36,592 nt of DNA, from positions 1 to 36,592 of the forward strand of contig BEHT01000035.1 in NCBI GenBank assembly GCA_002898575.1, in the 5' to 3' direction. The stretch's first letter is position 1. The number at the start of each line of letters is the position of its first letter. This document shows positions 24,930 to 34,065 of the stretch, piece after piece. Made by a program: the position numbers and the translations under genes. Origin of the DNA: a bacterium HR17. GTDB lineage: Bacteria > Armatimonadota > Fervidibacteria > Fervidibacterales > Fervidibacteraceae. The notes below the pieces were generated by a model, which saw nothing but the letters and a program-made list of their open reading frames with translations, was not told the DNA's origin and ran no database searches.

Positions 24930-26699
24930 GTGCGAGGGTGGCAATGGGCGTTGACAGCGATAGCGGCGTTATGCGGACTTTGGCAAGGAGGGCGGGCGAT
25001 GATGGACACCCAAGGGTTAGCCGAGCGGGCGAAAGTGCGTTGGACGAAAGTGCCCAAAAAGGTGTTGGCGTTCTACTACGGCTGGTATGGCAACCCGCAG
25101 GTCAGCGGGCGTTGGGTGCATTGGCATGAAGTGGACGAAGCCAACAAGCGCATCGGTAGCAGCACCCATTACCCGCAACTTGGTCCCTACGACAGCCACG
25201 ACCCCAAAGTCGTGGAGCAACACTGCCGCTGGGCGAGGGAAGCGGGTATTGACGGCTTCATCTTCAGCTGGTGGCAGCCCAACGATTTCCACGACCAAGG
25301 GCTGCCCCTCTTGCTGGACACGGCACAGCGCTTCGGGTTGACAGTGACCGCCTATTTTGAGACCGTGCCCAACAACGACCGCACCAAAGCCCTTAGCGAT
25401 GTCCTCTACCTGCTGGAGCGTTACGGCAGGCATCCTGCGTGGCTGAAACTGGACGGCAAGCCCGTGCTGTTCGTTTATGGGCGCGCCATTGGGCAAATCG
25501 GGTTGGGCGGATGGCTGTGGGTCATTAGTGAAGCGAACAAGCGTTACCCAGGAGGAGCCGTGTTCATCGGCGACCAAACTTCCCGTCGCGCCGCTCGCGT
25601 CTTTGATGGCATCCACACCTACAACATCACGGGCGAGACACAGGGCAAATCGCCCGATGCGATTCGGGCATGGGCAGAGCGAGCCTTTTCCGAGTGGGTG
25701 GCGATGGCTGGTGATGGGCGTATCGCGTGTGTGACCATCATCCCTGGCTACGACGACAGCAAATTGCCTGACCGACCGCCGCCCCGCCCCATCACGGAAC
25801 GACACAACGGGGCGACCTACCGTGTGTTGTGGGAAGCCGCACTGAAAGCCAACCCCGATTGGGTGCTCATCACCAGTTGGAACGAGTGGCACGAAGGAAG
25901 CGAAATTGAGCCGTCCGTTGAACAGGGCGATCGCGAGTGGAAAACGACTGCCGAGTTTGCTCCCAAATTCAAGCGTCTTCCGATGCGTTCGCCCCGGCTG
26001 CATTCAGCAGCCATCACCGAGTCGGAGCGGCAAAAGTTGCGCAACGCGTTGCGCAACATCCCCATCGCTTTGTTGCCCGGCAGCGATTCGGAAGGGGTCT
26101 GGTTTCTGCTTGAGGTAGGCGTGACGCCCGTTGAGGTGTCGTGGGCGCAAGTCATTGACCCGCAAACTTTCAACCCGCAAAAGTTTCCTATCACCGTTTA
26201 CGGGGCTGGCGAAGTCTATCAACCGACGGTCAAAGAGCCTAACGATGTGCTGATGGCGCTGCGCCGCTATGTGGAAGCGGGTGGGACACTCATGGTGTTG
26301 CCGTCGGCACCAATGCCGTTTCATTACGACCGTGCGATGGAACGCGGGCGCGCAGTGCACCATGCGCCACAGTTGGGGTTGCCACTGCAGGTCGCATGGG
26401 AGCGCCCTCCAGCGGGACAAACGCTGACCTTCGCCGTGCGGGACGAAAAAGCGTTCCCTCACGTCCCAAAACGGTTTCCGTTTCCCGAAGACGGCGACAC
26501 ACGCTGGCGCCCGTTAGCACCGCAAGCGGGCATCGTGCCATTAGTGGAACTCGTGGATGCGCAAAAGCGGTCGCACGGCATCGCGGTGGGCGTCGTGCCC
26601 GTCGGCAACGGACGCATCGTTTACGCGTGGTTCCGCTTGCTAGACATGCCTATCAGTGAGGGATTGCTTTACGACCTTTGGCATTTGGCACAAAAATGA
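24930..26699 (+). CDS. Exported GH99-like glycoside hydrolase with C-terminal GATase-like domain
   Basis: This 589-aa protein carries an N-terminal export signal (WQWALTAIAALCGLWQGGRA). The catalytic region (about 40-345) matches the GH99-like fold: VLAFYYGWYGNP, an early HW, GIDGFIFSWWQPNDF, PVLFVYGR, and WNEWHEGSEIEPS. Glu319 and Glu322 in NEWHEG correspond to the two closely spaced acids of GH99 enzymes, which cleave internal alpha-mannosidic bonds. The true substrate here is unknown. Residues ~365-589 contain LMALRRYVEAGGTLMVLPSA, a GATase/trimerisation-like module. AAGGAGG lies at 24912-24918. A GTG at 24918 overlaps it, so the GTG at 24930 is the better start, with a rather long spacing of 11. 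It follows the VWA block by 67 bp on the same strand and may be co-transcribed. Confidence 0.82.
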   Translation: MRGWQWALTAIAALCGLWQGGRAMMDTQGLAERAKVRWTKVPKKVLAFYYGWYGNPQVSGRWVHWHEVDEANKRIGSSTHYPQLGPYDSHDPKVVEQHCRWAREAGIDGFIFSWWQPNDFHDQGLPLLLDTAQRFGLTVTAYFETVPNNDRTKALSDVLYLLERYGRHPAWLKLDGKPVLFVYGRAIGQIGLGGWLWVISEANKRYPGGAVFIGDQTSRRAARVFDGIHTYNITGETQGKSPDAIRAWAERAFSEWVAMAGDGRIACVTIIPGYDDSKLPDRPPPRPITERHNGATYRVLWEAALKANPDWVLITSWNEWHEGSEIEPSVEQGDREWKTTAEFAPKFKRLPMRSPRLHSAAITESERQKLRNALRNIPIALLPGSDSEGVWFLLEVGVTPVEVSWAQVIDPQTFNPQKFPITVYGAGEVYQPTVKEPNDVLMALRRYVEAGGTLMVLPSAPMPFHYDRAMERGRAVHHAPQLGLPLQVAWERPPAGQTLTFAVRDEKAFPHVPKRFPFPEDGDTRWRPLAPQAGIVPLVELVDAQKRSHGIAVGVVPVGNGRIVYAWFRLLDMPISEGLLYDLWHLAQK

Positions 26700-26707
26700 C
26701 CCAACCG

Positions 26708-29700
26708 TTAGCGTTGCAGGCTGAACTGTCCCCGTTCACCAAAAGAAGTGTCGCACCAATAAAGCCGAACGGTGACGGTCAAGGCATTGGCGGTTTTGAA
26801 AAGAGGCACGGCGATATTGTCCAAAAGGACATCGGCAAACGGTTCAACACGGCGCGGGATAGACACTTCCACAGTTGTGCCGCCGTTCACATTGATACGC
26901 ACGACGACGCCCCGCATTCTCTTGGAACATTCGTTTGGTGGCAGCCAAGCAACCTCGCCCGTGTTGCCCAACTCAATGCGCAGGAAAATACGGTCAACTG
27001 TGGGCAAACGGACAACGGGCAAGTTGTCGGACAAAACTTCAGGGACGATTTCTTGCCAGTTTTGACCGTCCACCGAAACCCAAAGGGCGTTGATTTCGCC
27101 GTTGAGAAACTTTGGAGGTTTGCCCGACGACCAAGGAGTGTTGCCAACGGCAACTTCTGGGCAATCGTCAGAAGTTTTTCCTGTCCCGTCCGTGACGAGC
27201 ATCACCTGTTTACCCTCACGCACCAACTTTGCAACTTCATCGCCATGCTTGAGCCAAAGCGCCATCGGACCCCTTGCATTTTCGTCACGGTCAATGCGAA
27301 TCGGGACAGGAGGCGAGGGATGGGAGACGGGTTCTAAGGGCAAGTTCGTCAAAATTTCGCTCCATCGTTTCGCAACTTCAGCAGCAGGGCGCAATGTTCC
27401 ATCGGGGTTGACAATTCCAAAGTCGCTTCGTTCGTCCGCACGATAACCGCCTGGAAACCACCATCCCATCGCTCCGTCGGCATCGCTAACTTTCATCAGC
27501 CGATACATCGCTTCGTAAAGTTGTGCTTGAGATTGCAACCGCTCGGTGTCGCGATACCAGTCTAACGAAAACGCTCCGTGCCGAAGTGTCAACCCAAACT
27601 CCGCCCAGAAAACTGGCTTGCCTTTGCCCGCCCATCGTGCATAAGCAGTGATGAACGCTGCGCGAGCAAATTGTTCTTCGTTGGCTTGTCCGAGCCAACC
27701 CAAGTTCCAACCTTCAGGGGACACGAAATCCAAATGCTTTGCCCCTGCCGTATGGTCAAAGGGGAAAGCGCTCTCAGCGCCGAACGGGCCGCCACCGTAA
27801 CCTGTTCGTGCACCGAGCAAATGGTTCGGGTCAAGTTTCCTGATGAACCTGCAAACTTGACGATACTTGCGACTGATGAAATCGTCAAGGAAGCGCCTAT
27901 AGGCTGCTGCCATGACGCGCCATTCGCCATCGTTGAGCAAATGTTCATCTCGTGGCACTGTCGGGTTGCCTTTCTCGTCTCTGGGCAATTTGAATCCCCA
28001 ATCCCGCTCAGCATTTTCCACACTCCCGTATTGCTCAGCGAGCCAAATTCGCCATTCCGAATCATGTCGCCTTCGTTCACCGTAATTGCCCCATCGCGGC
28101 TCCCAAGCGAGGTCGTAAGCAAACATCGCAGGTTGATTCGCCAAATCTGCTGCTTCAATCAACTGGCGAGCCAACTCAGGTTGAAAATGCAACGGGTGAG
28201 CACCTGCGATGAACAAGTTGACTTTGATGCCGTGTTCGTGACAGCGACGCAGAAAGTCGCGTAACGGCATCGCTTGACGCAAGTTCGTGTATTGAATGCT
28301 CACACAATTCATCCCCATCTCCCGCAAAATGAGCAAATCTTGCTCAACGAGTTCGGGGTCATAGTTGGTTGGGTCAAGCCAATGGCGCCAATAATCACTC
28401 TGCTCTTTTCCAGCGACATAGCGCGGCCAGTAATTGATGCCAAAGGCGAACCAACAACGCTCTTCAGGAGCGGGGGACGAGGGGCGAGGGACGCGGACAA
28501 TGAAGTGACCGTCCTTGACAGTTATTTTGTCAGCATCAGTGACCTTCGGTCGTTCGGTGACAACGAGTTCGTGTTGCAACTCGTCAACGACTTGACTTGC
28601 GGAAAGCAATCCCACCCGCACGAGGAATTTACCTGCAGTCAACGAGGGCAAATCGTATGAAACCGTCGCTGAACTTCGCCCGTTCAATTTCACTGCTTCC
28701 GTTCGTTCGTGAACAACTTGTCCGTTTTGAATGACGGCGAAACGAACGCTCACTTCTCTGCTCGTCTCAGTATCGTTGACAACAACCGCACCAATTTTCA
28801 CTTGCTCGTTGATGTAAGCCGTGAACCTGTCCGTGCCTGCTTCCAGTAGCCAAACGCCGTTGCGCCATTCGTTGAGGGTTCGCTTCAAGGCAGTTTGCAC
28901 GACTTGACGATTTTTCAACCAGAAAGTTTCGTCAGCGGAACCGAAAACAAGCCATGATGCGTGAAGGTATGGCAACGATGCGCAACGAACGAGCCAAACG
29001 AGCGCGCCTCGCTCAACGCCCTTGTCATCAGCAACTGTCAATATCGGTTGCCATCGCACCACCCGCTCGCCGTTCGTAAACCCAAAACCTCGCCAACGGG
29101 GAACAGGGGCAACGCTATCGCTTGGCAAAACGACCTTGCCGACGCCGGCGATTTGCAACGAGGATGATTGTTTCGTCCCAGCCGCGATAGGCAGCGGATA
29201 AAGTTTGTAGGCAGGCGCTAATGCTTCTACGGTTGGCGGAACAAAATCAACAGAGGTTTCACCAAAGGGGTCAGGAGCAGTTCCGATGCCTGCCACCCAA
29301 ATCGTGTGATTTCCCGTCGGCATCGGTGCTTCCATTCCCAAAACGAGCGCTTTCGCATTTTGCGGGTTGAACCTGTCCCCAGCAAAACCCCGCTTGCCAC
29401 GCGTCGGGCTATCTTGACGGAAGACGAAATCGCGTGGCGACAAGACGATGAGTCTCCACTCGGTTGTCAACGGCACATGGGCGAACCAACGAGTTCCATC
29501 CGCTTCGCGCCACTCAACGAGCAAAGATTTCGTTTGAGGCGCACCTTTTGCCCAAAAGCAAGTGAGGGAGTGACCTTGCGGGAACGGAGACTTGTCAAAC
29601 TCGCGGGTGAAAATTGCCCAACCTTTCAGCGAAAAGTCCATGCGCAATGAGTGAGTTACAAAGCGCAACTCATGAGCAGGTTCAAGGCTTATGCGGTCAG

Positions 29701-30775
29701 CGACATCAGGATGGCTGGCATGATGTTGCCATCGGCGCAATTCGTTTTCGTCCAATCGCTCAAACAAGAACCGCTGAGGTTTCGTTTGCTTTCGCACAGC
29801 CTCCATTTCCTGCATTGAAACCCATTCTCGTCCCACGCCCCCCGTCCCTCGCCCCGTCCTCACCATTGGCTCATCAAAAAGCGGTGCACCGAAAACGATC
29901 AACTTGCCACCTTGTCGCAAAAATTCTGTCAATGGTTCTTTTGCAACGGCAGGCAGCCGTTTCCCGTTGGGTAAAACGACGATTCCTGCCTCTGCTTTTT
30001 GCCACCATTCGGGATCAGCCAAATTGTCAAGTCTTGCGGTTTCGGTCTTGATGCCCAAGCCTTTCAGTTCGGTCGCCAATAGGGTTGCCAATTTCATGTT
30101 GCCCATTGATTTGTCTTGAACAACAACCGCTTGCCCCAAATCCCTCACGGCTACCGCCTCACTTTCATGAGTTGTTTGTTTTGCGTCGCTAAAGGTCACA
30201 CGCATCCCTTGAACATTCAATGCCAACCAACCTGAACGGACAATGGGAACATTGTCAAGGGCATAACCGCGCCGCCAAAGAACTTGCCCTTGAGTGTTGA
30301 GCACTTCGCCGACAATTTGTGATGGGGAAAGGTTGATGCGCAGTCGGTAAGGTGTTTGCCACTGCCACGAAAATTGAGGGTTGAATTCGTTGATGACTTT
30401 CAGGCGAAGTTCGCTTTGAGCCTGCCAAATCCCTGAGTTCATTGCTACCAGTTCGGCGTATCGGGTTCTGCCACCGGGTGCTTCAACCAAAGCGAGCCTC
30501 CAAAAGTTCCCTCCGTCTTGAAAAACGCAAATTCCCGCTGCCGTCCAACCGCCACTGAGGCGCTGTTGAGGGGTCATCGTCACTTCAATTGTCTGCGCCC
30601 TTGCGTAGCGACTGAACGAAGCGAGCGCAAACCCATGACCATTTGAACTTTGCCCAACTAAACTTTTGCCAACCTCTCGCCATTCACCGTCCATAAAACG
30701 CCACAAGGTTGCCCCTTGACTAAGTACTGTCACATGCCCTACGACGAGCAGTAAAATTAGCATCCAAATTCGCAT
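26708..30775 (-). CDS. Large exported clan GH-A-like glycosidase (GH5/GH42-like)
   Basis: This protein of 1355 aa starts with an export signal (MRIWMLILLLVVGHVTVLSQG). The first ~200 residues are a beta-sandwich-like ligand domain (GGWTAAGICVFQDGGNFWRL). A GATase-like module follows (ADPEWWQKAEAGIVVLP, then FLRQGGKLIVFGAP), then further beta domains. The catalytic-type barrel is near 790-1130: WFAFGINYWPRY, LLILREMGMNCVSIQYTN, AYDLAWEPRWG with acid/base candidate Glu892, and VFWAEFGLTL with nucleophile candidate Glu1059. Those two strand-end glutamates mark clan GH-A. No specific family can be assigned by eye. The ATG at 30775 has GGTGATG eight bases upstream; ATGs at 30784 and 30862 are in frame but fit the signal less well. 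It is convergent with the GH99-like gene (8-bp gap) and divergent from the 960-aa gene. Confidence 0.78.
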   Translation of the reverse strand: MRIWMLILLLVVGHVTVLSQGATLWRFMDGEWREVGKSLVGQSSNGHGFALASFSRYARAQTIEVTMTPQQRLSGGWTAAGICVFQDGGNFWRLALVEAPGGRTRYAELVAMNSGIWQAQSELRLKVINEFNPQFSWQWQTPYRLRINLSPSQIVGEVLNTQGQVLWRRGYALDNVPIVRSGWLALNVQGMRVTFSDAKQTTHESEAVAVRDLGQAVVVQDKSMGNMKLATLLATELKGLGIKTETARLDNLADPEWWQKAEAGIVVLPNGKRLPAVAKEPLTEFLRQGGKLIVFGAPLFDEPMVRTGRGTGGVGREWVSMQEMEAVRKQTKPQRFLFERLDENELRRWQHHASHPDVADRISLEPAHELRFVTHSLRMDFSLKGWAIFTREFDKSPFPQGHSLTCFWAKGAPQTKSLLVEWREADGTRWFAHVPLTTEWRLIVLSPRDFVFRQDSPTRGKRGFAGDRFNPQNAKALVLGMEAPMPTGNHTIWVAGIGTAPDPFGETSVDFVPPTVEALAPAYKLYPLPIAAGTKQSSSLQIAGVGKVVLPSDSVAPVPRWRGFGFTNGERVVRWQPILTVADDKGVERGALVWLVRCASLPYLHASWLVFGSADETFWLKNRQVVQTALKRTLNEWRNGVWLLEAGTDRFTAYINEQVKIGAVVVNDTETSREVSVRFAVIQNGQVVHERTEAVKLNGRSSATVSYDLPSLTAGKFLVRVGLLSASQVVDELQHELVVTERPKVTDADKITVKDGHFIVRVPRPSSPAPEERCWFAFGINYWPRYVAGKEQSDYWRHWLDPTNYDPELVEQDLLILREMGMNCVSIQYTNLRQAMPLRDFLRRCHEHGIKVNLFIAGAHPLHFQPELARQLIEAADLANQPAMFAYDLAWEPRWGNYGERRRHDSEWRIWLAEQYGSVENAERDWGFKLPRDEKGNPTVPRDEHLLNDGEWRVMAAAYRRFLDDFISRKYRQVCRFIRKLDPNHLLGARTGYGGGPFGAESAFPFDHTAGAKHLDFVSPEGWNLGWLGQANEEQFARAAFITAYARWAGKGKPVFWAEFGLTLRHGAFSLDWYRDTERLQSQAQLYEAMYRLMKVSDADGAMGWWFPGGYRADERSDFGIVNPDGTLRPAAEVAKRWSEILTNLPLEPVSHPSPPVPIRIDRDENARGPMALWLKHGDEVAKLVREGKQVMLVTDGTGKTSDDCPEVAVGNTPWSSGKPPKFLNGEINALWVSVDGQNWQEIVPEVLSDNLPVVRLPTVDRIFLRIELGNTGEVAWLPPNECSKRMRGVVVRINVNGGTTVEVSIPRRVEPFADVLLDNIAVPLFKTANALTVTVRLYWCDTSFGERGQFSLQR

Positions 30776-30973
30776 CGCTGTCATCACCGCAGCATAAATT
30801 TTTACTACCTTGAGCGCCTGCTGACTTGAACTTCTAGCCCACAACATAATAACACGACCCAATAAACAAAACCCGTGCTTCCGATTTAAACTTGGGCTAC
30901 AACGGTAGCAATGTCGGTGTGAAAAGGCTATGGTGCAAGAGTTTGTCAGCGAAATGAGAGAGGTGAAGCGGGG
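30776..30973. promoter_or_regulatory. Divergent promoter region between two glycosidase-like genes
   Basis: This 198-bp AT-richer gap separates two genes transcribed apart, so both promoters must lie here. I see TTGAAC at about 30825 followed by TAATAA after 15 bases for the plus direction, and GTTTTG followed by TATTAT after 15 bases for the minus direction. Both are weak and slightly short-spaced. GAGAGAGGTGA at 30956-30966 is the ribosome site of the 960-aa gene. No clear operator palindrome was found. Confidence 0.4.
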
Positions 30974-33856
30974 ATGAGATGGATTGGCTTGGTCAGCCTA
31001 ACAGTTTTGCTGATTTGGAATAGCGAGGCATCAGGTCTGAAGGTTGAAGAGACACCTCAAGGGTTAAAGGTGGAAGGGAAGAGTTATCGGGCAAGGTTCG
31101 TGAGGGAAGTGGCGGAGTTCTCCTTAGAAGTGCTGGACGCCCAAGGGCAGTTCCGACCTGTCAGCCGTTGGTCGCCAGAGTTTGGTCTCGTGATGAAAGG
31201 TGAAATTGCCACCAATGTCGGTGCTCGCGCCGAATGGAACTTCCAACGCAAAGGCGACATCCTCGTTGTGGGTTGGGGATTTCCCTTTTTCGTGCCAGAA
31301 ACTAACTCTAACTGGCGACCTGTCTGGGCAACAGCCCATTTCCTTTGCTTGGATGATGGCATCTTGATGCGCTTTCAGTTGCACAACCTGAAACTTCCAG
31401 CCAATGCAGTCTGTTGGGTTATGCCCCGCTGGCGCTTGGATGAGAGGCTTTTTGACGCCTACACTTTCTGGCGTCCCGATGATGTCCGACGCAGCGGGCA
31501 CATTGCAGCATTAGGGGAGCGTCTTGTCTACGCAGGAGTAACTCCTTGGGAACAGCGAGGCGACATCGCTCCTGCTTTTGCTGCTTCACTCCCTGCCCTT
31601 ATTGTCCGTTCCGAAGCAACTGGCGTTGGCTTAGGTATCGTCTTTGTCCGCTACGCAGAGGACTGGAAAGGTGGTTTCGGTTTCCTTCAACGCTTTCGCC
31701 CCGATGTGGTCTACCTTTACAGCGGTTATCTTCCTGCCCAACGGGCTACTCAAGGCGTTTGGGCTTGGGTCGCTCCCTTTGACGGTCGGAATGCATCTCC
31801 CGAAAGGAAAGTGCAGTGGCTGTTGGAACAGGCTAACGCACTCCTTAAAACCTTCAAACCCATCGTTACCTCAAAACTTCCCTCTTGGGCTCAACCTCCT
31901 TCTGACTTTCCGACTGAACTTCGTCGCCCCCGACCTGTGGAACGCACTGAAGATGCTGTCGTGTTCAGCATCAACGAATTCATCCACACTCCCTACGGTC
32001 TCTGGCTGGCTCGCAAGGTGGGAAGCGATGTGCTGTTGAGGGCATGGTTCAAATGGGGCAACGCTCCCGACTGGAGAAAGTTCTCACCTCTGGTGGAAGA
32101 GGCTCATCGCTTAGGAATGCTCTTTGGGGGCGGAACAACCTGCAGCGCTCTCTATCACGGCGAGAACAATCTTAGCGAGGAAGAAGTTTTGGACATGGCT
32201 ACCCGTGATCCCGAAGGTCGCCTCGTGGATGCTTGGGGTCAGGCAGGGGTTCGGCACGGCACACTCTCTAACCCACGCTACCTCAACTACATCCTTCGTT
32301 GGTGTCAAGCCCAAATTGAAGCGGGCGCTGACTGCCTCTTCATGGATGAAATTAACGCTGCTTTGCATGATAACGAAGGTTACGACGATTATTCGTTGCG
32401 AGATTTTCGTGAGCACCTTATCCGCACCTATGTCCAAGGGCAGGGATGGAGGCTTGATGACCCTCGCTGGCAAGAGCGCTTTCGGATAGACCTGACCGAC
32501 CGAACCATCTGTCCTGATGGAACGATAGCCACTTTTGACTACCGAGCCTACTTGAAACGGCATGGTCTTGTCTCCAAACCCCTTTCATCTCAAAATCCAC
32601 TTCGGGAAGAGTGGCAGCGCTTTCGTGCCCAAAGGGACAGAGAGGCATGGCGATGGCTGGTGGAACGCATTCGTGAATTCGCCCGTCAGCGGGGACGACA
32701 AGTTTTCATTTGCGCCAACGGCATCGCTCCGTTCGTGGATTTCCAAGTGCGAGGTGTGTGGGATCTTTGGCGGGTGAAGGAAGGACGAGTGGATTTGAGC
32801 GCTTCCCAAATCCGAGACTGGGCACGAATTGTGCGGGATGGATGGTTTGTGGCTGGTCGTAAAGTTCCTGTGGTCTTCTTCCACGATTGGGGTTTTGGAG
32901 GCTTCCCTTGGATGGAAGTTCCTCCATCCGACCGAGAACTTTGGATGCGAGTGCGAGGTGCGGAGATTTACGCTGCCGGCGGATTCTTTGCCTTTCCAGT
33001 AACGGGTCTGGGAAATCATCACGACGCCCTTCGGGATGGCACGCTGAACGAGATCGCCCGGCAGACAGTCTTCTATCAAAGGTATCGGGACCTTTACCGC
33101 AACGGGATACCCATTGCTTTTGACGAACTGCCGACGGAGCCGGCTCAAGTGAGCACTGCCCTTTGGGTGCGTCAAGAGCCACCCACGCTGCTAATTCACA
33201 TCATCAATTGCCGAGTGGTTGACTTCCGCTTGCAAAAGGGACCTGTCACGGTTTGGGTTCCAATTCGGGACATGCCTCAGGATGTGAGTGTCTTCTCCCC
33301 TGATGGGTTTCAGGGGAAGGCGATACTGAAGCGGGAAGGGGAAAGAATTCGCCTCACTCTTCCCCAGTTGGAAGCCTACTGTGTGGTGACATTGCGGTTT
33401 AAGAAAATGCCTCGCTGGTCACCAGATTTCGTCCCTCGCCTTTATCCCACTCAACGCTGGGAACGGGCTTTGGAGAACTCTTTCGTTGTGCAGCCAGGTG
33501 GCATCGTGGAGGACGATTGGAAACTCGTTGCTTTCCTGCAAGGTAAACTTCACACTCACCTACGCAACCCTCCCACTTTTCTCATCAACGCCCCTCAAGG
33601 TGGAACTTTGGAGGTCTTTGTGCGAGGTGTGGCTCAAGGTGGAGCGCGATTGGTGCTTATGGTGGATGGTCAACTTACGCAAGCCGTTGAGTTGCCCGAT
33701 CGGGATGGGAAGAACGACCCCTTTGCCGACGAATACGCCCGCACTTTCACCTTCCGCCTTCCTGTCGGGAAACATCGCATCACTTTGGACAACGACGGCA
33801 ACGATTGGGCTTTCATTGAATGGCTGGCTTTTCGCGGAGAGTTCGCCCATCCTTAG
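30974..33856 (+). CDS. Exported TIM-barrel carbohydrate-active-type protein with C-terminal beta domain
   Basis: This 960-aa protein has an export signal (MRWIGLVSLTVLLIWNSEASG). The first ~290 residues are beta-rich with repeated aromatic strands, resembling the N-terminal supersandwich of some glycosidases. The central ~320-720 region looks like a TIM barrel (FSINEFIHTPYG, RLGMLFGGGTTCSALYHGE, ADCLFMDEINAALHD, VVFFHDWGFGG). Asp and Glu of CLFMDEIN are the best candidates for catalytic acids, but I cannot place it in a named GH family. Residues ~800-955 form a carbohydrate-binding-like jelly roll (GTLEVFVRGVAQGGARLVLMVDG ... GKHRITLDNDGNDWAFIEWLAF). The ATG at 30974 follows GAGAGAGGTGA. It is divergent from the 1355-aa gene and precedes the GH42-like gene by about 175 bp. 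Confidence 0.75.
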   Translation: MRWIGLVSLTVLLIWNSEASGLKVEETPQGLKVEGKSYRARFVREVAEFSLEVLDAQGQFRPVSRWSPEFGLVMKGEIATNVGARAEWNFQRKGDILVVGWGFPFFVPETNSNWRPVWATAHFLCLDDGILMRFQLHNLKLPANAVCWVMPRWRLDERLFDAYTFWRPDDVRRSGHIAALGERLVYAGVTPWEQRGDIAPAFAASLPALIVRSEATGVGLGIVFVRYAEDWKGGFGFLQRFRPDVVYLYSGYLPAQRATQGVWAWVAPFDGRNASPERKVQWLLEQANALLKTFKPIVTSKLPSWAQPPSDFPTELRRPRPVERTEDAVVFSINEFIHTPYGLWLARKVGSDVLLRAWFKWGNAPDWRKFSPLVEEAHRLGMLFGGGTTCSALYHGENNLSEEEVLDMATRDPEGRLVDAWGQAGVRHGTLSNPRYLNYILRWCQAQIEAGADCLFMDEINAALHDNEGYDDYSLRDFREHLIRTYVQGQGWRLDDPRWQERFRIDLTDRTICPDGTIATFDYRAYLKRHGLVSKPLSSQNPLREEWQRFRAQRDREAWRWLVERIREFARQRGRQVFICANGIAPFVDFQVRGVWDLWRVKEGRVDLSASQIRDWARIVRDGWFVAGRKVPVVFFHDWGFGGFPWMEVPPSDRELWMRVRGAEIYAAGGFFAFPVTGLGNHHDALRDGTLNEIARQTVFYQRYRDLYRNGIPIAFDELPTEPAQVSTALWVRQEPPTLLIHIINCRVVDFRLQKGPVTVWVPIRDMPQDVSVFSPDGFQGKAILKREGERIRLTLPQLEAYCVVTLRFKKMPRWSPDFVPRLYPTQRWERALENSFVVQPGGIVEDDWKLVAFLQGKLHTHLRNPPTFLINAPQGGTLEVFVRGVAQGGARLVLMVDGQLTQAVELPDRDGKNDPFADEYARTFTFRLPVGKHRITLDNDGNDWAFIEWLAFRGEFAHP

Positions 33857-33939
33857 CCCTCCAACTCGCCATGCTGAATTCAAAGAGCGCTGAATTGGCG
33901 GTGAGCGGAAAAGTATAAGGGAAATTGACAGCAATACGA

Positions 33940-34065
33940 ATGAGCACCCTGTGCGGAAAGTCTTCGCATTGCGAAGCCGATGCTTCATGCCACAAAGGCG
34001 ACAAATGCATTCTGTGCGGAGGTGAGTTGCCATGCAGCGCGAAGTGTCCACCTTCGCCGGGCTGA
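33940..34065 (+). CDS. Candidate cysteine-rich micro-protein (41 codons)
   Basis: A short frame from ATG 33940 to TGA 34063-34065 encodes 41 residues with seven cysteines at 5, 11, 17, 23, 26, 32 and 36, four of them regularly six apart, and one CxxC (CILC). The last part, KCILCGGELPCSAKC, looks like a metal-binding knuckle. An in-frame TTG at 33925 is an alternative start. There is no well-spaced ribosome site, and the frame overlaps the start of the next gene by 34 bp in another phase. It could be a metallothionein-like or leader peptide, or a chance frame. No homologue is known to me. Confidence 0.3.
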   Translation: MSTLCGKSSHCEADASCHKGDKCILCGGELPCSAKCPPSPG

